Positions 7,150-10,253 of a stretch of DNA of 10,253 nt are shown here, in pieces. Each line of letters opens with the position of its first letter. Positions within the stretch are counted from its first letter, which is position 1. The notes under the pieces were generated by a model. It was given only the letters and a program-made list of their open reading frames with translations. It was not told where the DNA came from and searched no databases. The DNA is from Bacteroidia bacterium (GTDB taxonomy: Bacteria; Bacteroidota; Bacteroidia; JAESSM01; NORP286): positions 1-10,253 of the forward strand of contig JAESSM010000045.1 in the NCBI GenBank assembly GCA_016764115.1. The letters run 5' to 3'. A program made the position numbers and the translations under genes.

Positions 7150-7581
7150 ATGACAAGTAATGTAGAAACCCCCTGGTTAAAAATAATTGGTTGGGCTGTA
7201 CTCATCCATGTTATTCTAATCGCTTTGTCTATTCTTGAGGTGGCTGTTTATGCCATGTTGATCGATCCTGGTCACGAAGAATCATTTTATCAGGCACATG
7301 CAGAAATATCTGCTCCATACATTTCAATATTTTTTGGTATTCCATTATTCAATTTCGTAGCCCGACTTCTTGCTAAAAATAAACCTGGTAAAGAGTTAAT
7401 AATAGGGCTTGGATTGCCCAATGCGTATATAGTGATGGACATCATTATGTTGATTTTTGCAGAAGTTAATTGGGCGGAAAACTATGTGGTGTTGGGTGTT
7501 TCATTCACATCCAAAATTCTGGCTAGTTATGTTGGAGCAAGAACAGTAAATAGAAAGCAACAAAAATTGATCAACTCTTAG
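7150..7581 (+). CDS. Four-helix integral membrane protein of unknown function
   Basis: A 143-residue inner-membrane protein that I do not recognise. From the ATG at 7150, hydrophobic segments lie at about residues 11-38 (starting IIGWAVLIHVILIAL), 56-75 (PYISIFFGIPLFNFVARLL), 83-103 (ELIIGLGLPNAYIVMDIIML) and 111-129 (YVVLGVSFTSKILASYV). A polar loop D-P-G-H-E-E-S-F-Y-Q between helices 1 and 2 and a basic tail (NRKQQK) suggest a cytoplasmic C-terminus. An in-frame ATG at 7105 would add 15 residues, but it sits inside the hairpin that probably ends the upstream transcript; the later ATG has an A/T-rich leader and gives a normal polar N-terminus (MTSNVETPW). No signature of a transporter or enzyme family was seen. 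Its 3' end converges on the DEAD-box helicase gene with only 20 nt between stops and no clear terminator. Confidence 0.8.
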   Translation: MTSNVETPWLKIIGWAVLIHVILIALSILEVAVYAMLIDPGHEESFYQAHAEISAPYISIFFGIPLFNFVARLLAKNKPGKELIIGLGLPNAYIVMDIIMLIFAEVNWAENYVVLGVSFTSKILASYVGARTVNRKQQKLINS

Positions 7582-7601
7582 ATCAAGTGTTATTCAAAAC
7601 G

Positions 7602-8720
7602 TTAGGCTTGCCTGATTTGATTAAAAGAAATACGTAATATTTTTTCGAAATACCTCAGTTGTTTCAATTCAGAAGTAGTTACAAGACTCAACGAAATTCC
7701 CTCTTTTCCTGCACGTGCAGTTCTTCCGCTTCTGTGTGTATAGTATTCATCTTTATCAGGTAATTGGTAATGTACTACAAATGAAAGTCCTTCTATGTCA
7801 ATTCCTCTTGCGGCTAAGTCGGTTGCTACAAGTAATTGTAATGTACCTTTTTTAAATGCCCTCATCACCTTATCCCTTTCTTTCTGTAGTAAGTCGCCAT
7901 GAATGGCATCTGCAGCTATATTTTTCGCGATGAGTTGCTTGGCCAATTTTTTAGTAACTGCCCTGGTTTTACAAAATACCACTCCTCTGTTCTCTTGTTC
8001 CGATTTTAAGAACTTCACCAGAGCATGCAGTTTATCGACTTCCTCACAGATAAGAAACTGATGTTCTATATTTTTGTTCACAACATTTTTGCCACTCACT
8101 TCAACTCTATGTGCATCCGCAGACATGTGCTTGTTTACTATTTGTTTTATTCCATCAGGCATAGTTGCAGAAAAGAGCCATTTGCTTTCTACGTCAGGTA
8201 AAAAGCTAAGTATCTCATCCAACTCTTTTTTGAAACCCAGGCTTAGCATTTCATCCGCCTCATCCAAGATCACGGTTTTTACATGGCTAAGATCCACAGC
8301 TTTTCTTTGTACTAAATCGATTAACCGGCCCGGTGTAGCAACTACAATGTGAGTTGGTCTTTTTAAGGCATTTATTTGTCTATCTATCTGGGGTCCTCCA
8401 TAAACCGCCTCGGTATAGATCTTCTCCGTGTATTTAGTAAACTTAAACAACTGCTTTGCAACTTGTTGTCCCAGCTCTCTTGTGGGGCAAAGAACTAGCC
8501 CCTGAACCACCTTACGGTTGGGTTGTATTCTGTGAAGCAAGGGCAAACAATAAGCTGCAGTTTTACCTGTACCAGTTTGAGCCTGGCCAACTAGATCAGT
8601 TTTGGAATTTAATAACAAGGGGATAACTTCATTTTGTATATCTGAAGGAGTAATAATTTTTAGCTCATTTAACCCTTTAACAAGGTTTTCGCTTATTCCT
8701 AATTGTTTAAAATTTTCCAA
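7602..8720 (-). CDS. Minimal DEAD-box ATP-dependent RNA helicase
   Basis: A 372-residue cytoplasmic protein that uses ATP to remodel RNA duplexes or RNA-protein complexes, as in ribosome assembly and mRNA decay in related proteins. All core motifs are present in order: Q motif (F4 and ITPSDIQ, Q29), I AQTGTGKT (47-54), Ia PTREL (79-83), GG (108-109), Ib TPGRL (129-133), II DEAD (153-156), III SAT (185-187), IV VVFCKT (247-252), V ATDLAARGID (299-308), VI HRSGRTARAG (329-338). The protein stops ~34 residues after motif VI, at the end of the second RecA domain, without the basic or RNA-binding tail many relatives carry. The start is a TTG: an in-frame TAA lies four codons upstream, there is no ATG between, and the reading MENFKQLGIS fits the Q-motif leader. 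A good promoter lies 25 nt upstream. It is convergent with the membrane protein and divergent from the dioxygenase-like gene. Confidence 0.93.
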   Translation of the reverse strand: MENFKQLGISENLVKGLNELKIITPSDIQNEVIPLLLNSKTDLVGQAQTGTGKTAAYCLPLLHRIQPNRKVVQGLVLCPTRELGQQVAKQLFKFTKYTEKIYTEAVYGGPQIDRQINALKRPTHIVVATPGRLIDLVQRKAVDLSHVKTVILDEADEMLSLGFKKELDEILSFLPDVESKWLFSATMPDGIKQIVNKHMSADAHRVEVSGKNVVNKNIEHQFLICEEVDKLHALVKFLKSEQENRGVVFCKTRAVTKKLAKQLIAKNIAADAIHGDLLQKERDKVMRAFKKGTLQLLVATDLAARGIDIEGLSFVVHYQLPDKDEYYTHRSGRTARAGKEGISLSLVTTSELKQLRYFEKILRISFNQIRQA

Positions 8721-8744
8721 AACAGTTGTTTATTTAAATAGACT

Positions 8745-8753
8745 GCAAAAGTA
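8745..8753 (-). promoter_or_regulatory. Bacteroidetes-type -7 promoter box for the helicase gene
   Basis: Read on the - strand this is TACTTTTGC, an exact match to the Bacteroidetes primary sigma factor -7 consensus TAnnTTTGC. It ends 24-25 nt before the TTG start, leaving a short A/T-rich leader. The -33 region is only T-rich (TTTT with a ~21-nt spacer) and does not give a perfect TTTG. No equally good box was found for the divergent gene in the same 148-nt gap. Confidence 0.6.
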
Positions 8754-8868
8754 CGTTATTAAACATAACTTTATAAAAGAAAAAAACTTTTGGATTCACT
8801 ATCTTTAGCTAAAAAACATAGTAAGTATAATAGCAATGCTCTATGGGCATACGTAGTAGCAATTTAAG

Positions 8869-9450
8869 ATGAAAGAAATATCTGTTATAGTATTAATATT
8901 TTTCTTTTGGATATCTTGTAATGCTCAAGATAGTACAATCATAAAAGTAACTGACACTGAGCTTCACTTATTCGAGGAATATCTCAATTTAGATTCTTTG
9001 AATGTAGTCCAAGTCACCAACGATCAAGAGCCGGGAATCCAATTAATAATTTGTGGAATATTATTGAGAAAAGAAAATGGGAGCCCAATTCCTGATCAAG
9101 AGATCTATCTTTATCAAACAGACAATACCGGTGAATACCATCGCCAAATAGAAGATAATATTACATCTGCCCGTTTAAACGGAACCGTATTAACAAATAA
9201 AGAAGGACGCTTTACCATTAAGACAATTTTACCTGGTGACTATGTGACACATCCCGACACCAGACATATTCATGCCGTAATTAAGGACTCAAAACCTGAA
9301 GTGCATGATTTTTATTTTAAGCAATACGCTAAAGATTATCTGGTGAGTTTAGTTGAAGAAGGGGGAGAACATTTTCTAATTGATTTAAAAAGGATTAACA
9401 ATGGAACCTTAGTTGGTTTCATAACACTTGAAGTAAAATATCTTAAATAA
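8869..9450 (+). CDS. Exported intradiol ring-cleavage dioxygenase-like protein
   Basis: A 193-residue protein with an N-terminal export signal (hydrophobic residues 5-15, then ISCNAQ). C17 could be a lipoprotein cysteine, but the lipobox is poor (Trp at -3), so cleavage after NAQ is equally possible. Residues ~55-190 follow the intradiol dioxygenase pattern: G-I-L-L-x-x-x-x-G-S-P-I-P-D-Q-E-I-Y-L-Y-Q-T-D, then NTGEY (Y90), T-N-x-E-G-R-F-T-I-K-T-I-L-P-G-D-Y (Y125) and RHIH (H133, H135). These four residues occupy the places of the two Tyr and two His that bind non-haem Fe(III) in catechol/protocatechuate dioxygenases. Family members open aromatic diols between the hydroxyls using O2; a cell-envelope member with no aromatic-pathway gene nearby may act on another substrate. 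It begins 148 nt from the divergent helicase; the following gene is 64 nt downstream across an A/T hairpin. Confidence 0.82.
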   Translation: MKEISVIVLIFFFWISCNAQDSTIIKVTDTELHLFEEYLNLDSLNVVQVTNDQEPGIQLIICGILLRKENGSPIPDQEIYLYQTDNTGEYHRQIEDNITSARLNGTVLTNKEGRFTIKTILPGDYVTHPDTRHIHAVIKDSKPEVHDFYFKQYAKDYLVSLVEEGGEHFLIDLKRINNGTLVGFITLEVKYLK

Positions 9451-9470
9451 AAAACACCACCTACAACAAA

Positions 9471-9491
9471 GAATAAAAAAGCTTTTTATTC
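9471..9491 (+). terminator. A/T-only 9-bp hairpin between the last two genes, possible weak terminator
   Basis: GAATAAAAA (9471-9479) and TTTTTATTC (9483-9491) are exact inverse complements around an AGC loop, 20 nt after the dioxygenase-like stop and 23 nt before the next start. Its A and T runs look like a bidirectional terminator, but the stem has only one G-C pair, so it would be weak; attenuation or simple base bias are alternatives. Confidence 0.35.
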
Positions 9492-9514
9492 ATATTGCTA
9501 GTCTGAATTTTGAT

Positions 9515-10237
9515 GTGAAAAAATATTGGCAAATAATTCTAATATTAATTGTACTGAGTTCTTTTGTCGGAATGTTGTTTTTTATGACTCCAAAGGTAGA
9601 AGGTGAAGTATACACTATACAAGGTAATGAAACAATCCAACTTAATTCAGCGCTGGTTAAACTCTTAATAGAAGAACTAGATAGTAATGCTTTTAGCTAC
9701 AACATTGAATACGAAACCCATACTGATTCGTTAGGTAAATACTTAATAGAAATAAGATATGTTCCGGTTATAGCAAATTATACAATTGTCTTTTCAAAAC
9801 CTGGTTATAGTACATTAACTTTCAGAAAAAGACTTAGAAGAAGCAAGAATATTACTTTTTTTGCTGAACTTTCTAAAACCGGCCAACAGGGTGATGAAAA
9901 TAAAACAGTTGGAAATTTCGATCCTAAGATCAGTTACTTCGATCCACATCCTGGTGTCGTTGTACTTTCCATATTCCTTATCTTGATCTTAACATTTCTG
10001 GCTATTAGATATAATACTTATCAATTTATTATGGATTTCTACCAACAAAAAACCGTTAAAGGTTTTGATCAGCTTAAGGAATCCAAACAAAGGGCGATTA
10101 TAGAACAGGCATTTTGCTCAAATTGTCTGGCTTACAATAGTATGTTATTTGAGCGCGAGGAACATATTCAAGGAATGGTATGGTTGCACGGAAAATGTGG
10201 AAATTGTGATAGCAATATTAAGGTAAGATGGAAATAA
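9515..10237 (+). CDS. Two-helix membrane protein with predicted periplasmic beta-sandwich and cytoplasmic Cys4 zinc ribbon
   Basis: A 240-residue protein that I do not recognise as a named family. A hydrophobic segment at residues 7-24 is an N-terminal membrane anchor or uncleaved signal. Residues ~27-120 are beta-rich and resemble transthyretin/carboxypeptidase-regulatory-like sandwiches (VEGEVYTIQG start, a T-D-S-L-G-K-Y-L-I-E-I strand pair at 70-80, F-S-K-P-G-Y-S-T-L at 93-101). A second transmembrane helix spans ~147-165 (VVVLSIFLILILTFLAI). The tail has C201-x2-C204 and C228-x2-C231, 23 residues between the pairs, with H226 next to the second, fitting a zinc ribbon. A Cys4 site implies the reducing cytoplasm, giving an N-in, sandwich-out, ribbon-in topology. 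The GTG start is chosen because no ATG lies in frame upstream and it yields MKKYW before the hydrophobic run. It follows the dioxygenase-like gene by 64 nt on the same strand. Function is unknown; a signalling or envelope-assembly role would be a guess. Confidence 0.78.
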   Translation: MKKYWQIILILIVLSSFVGMLFFMTPKVEGEVYTIQGNETIQLNSALVKLLIEELDSNAFSYNIEYETHTDSLGKYLIEIRYVPVIANYTIVFSKPGYSTLTFRKRLRRSKNITFFAELSKTGQQGDENKTVGNFDPKISYFDPHPGVVVLSIFLILILTFLAIRYNTYQFIMDFYQQKTVKGFDQLKESKQRAIIEQAFCSNCLAYNSMLFEREEHIQGMVWLHGKCGNCDSNIKVRWK

Positions 10238-10253
10238 TTATAATGAAATGAAA

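Noticed and set aside
7595..7607. AAAACGTTAGGC next to the membrane-protein gene, resembling the GTTRRRY core of an integron attC site
   Set aside because: No matching RYYYAAC partner was found at the right distance, the stop codon of the membrane protein is only 20 nt away, and the bases encode the conserved-frame end and stop of the helicase on the other strand. Chance match is more likely, although acetyltransferase, methyltransferase and small membrane genes are typical cassette cargo.
8074..8352. Plus-strand open frame of 92 codons inside the helicase gene
   Set aside because: It is antisense to conserved helicase motifs, including DEAD, and has no family features.
8804..8813. Perfect 10-nt palindrome TTTAGCTAAA between the divergent helicase and dioxygenase-like genes
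   Set aside because: It could be an operator, but a 10-nt A/T-rich palindrome is expected by chance in such sequence and no second copy was seen.

Overview
The window is AT-rich DNA from the phylum Bacteroidetes (Bacteroidota). It carries a broken-off gene at the left edge and ten complete genes. The lineage rests on three things seen directly: several secreted proteins end in a type IX secretion system (T9SS) type A sorting domain (YPNP or SPNP start, then a NxLG/DMTG turn and a TGxY/NGVY core); signal peptides end in the typical FGQ/LGQ/NAQ; and translation starts sit behind A/T-rich leaders without a clear Shine-Dalgarno. One promoter also matches the Bacteroidetes -7 box TAnnTTTG. A genus cannot be named from the sequence.

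Left region (1-3878), secreted proteins: the C-terminal part of a T9SS cargo protein, a complete polysaccharide-deacetylase-like T9SS cargo protein that is its paralogue (a tandem pair), a small exported DUF2059 protein, and a propeller-like T9SS cargo protein with repeated W/Y-R-T-x-[DN]-G-x-x-W strands. No T9SS machinery genes are in the window.

Middle region (3939-7581), mostly cytoplasmic or inner-membrane proteins on the + strand: a RimJ/RimL-type GNAT acetyltransferase, a type II NADH dehydrogenase (NDH-2), a class I SAM methyltransferase and an AHSA1/SRPBCC protein 9 nt apart (probably one transcript, closed by a hairpin-plus-T-run terminator), and a four-helix membrane protein of unknown function.

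Right region (7602-10237): a minimal DEAD-box RNA helicase on the - strand with a TTG start and a clear promoter, convergent with the membrane protein. Divergent from it are an exported intradiol-dioxygenase-like protein keeping all four iron-ligand residues, and an unrecognised two-helix membrane protein joining a predicted periplasmic beta-sandwich to a cytoplasmic Cys4 zinc ribbon.

The genes do not form one obvious pathway; the window reads as ordinary chromosome with several independent transcription units. I found no CRISPR array, tRNA, rRNA, insertion sequence, phage gene or recognisable defence system. The least explained items are the last two genes and the atypical catalytic motifs of the deacetylase-like pair.
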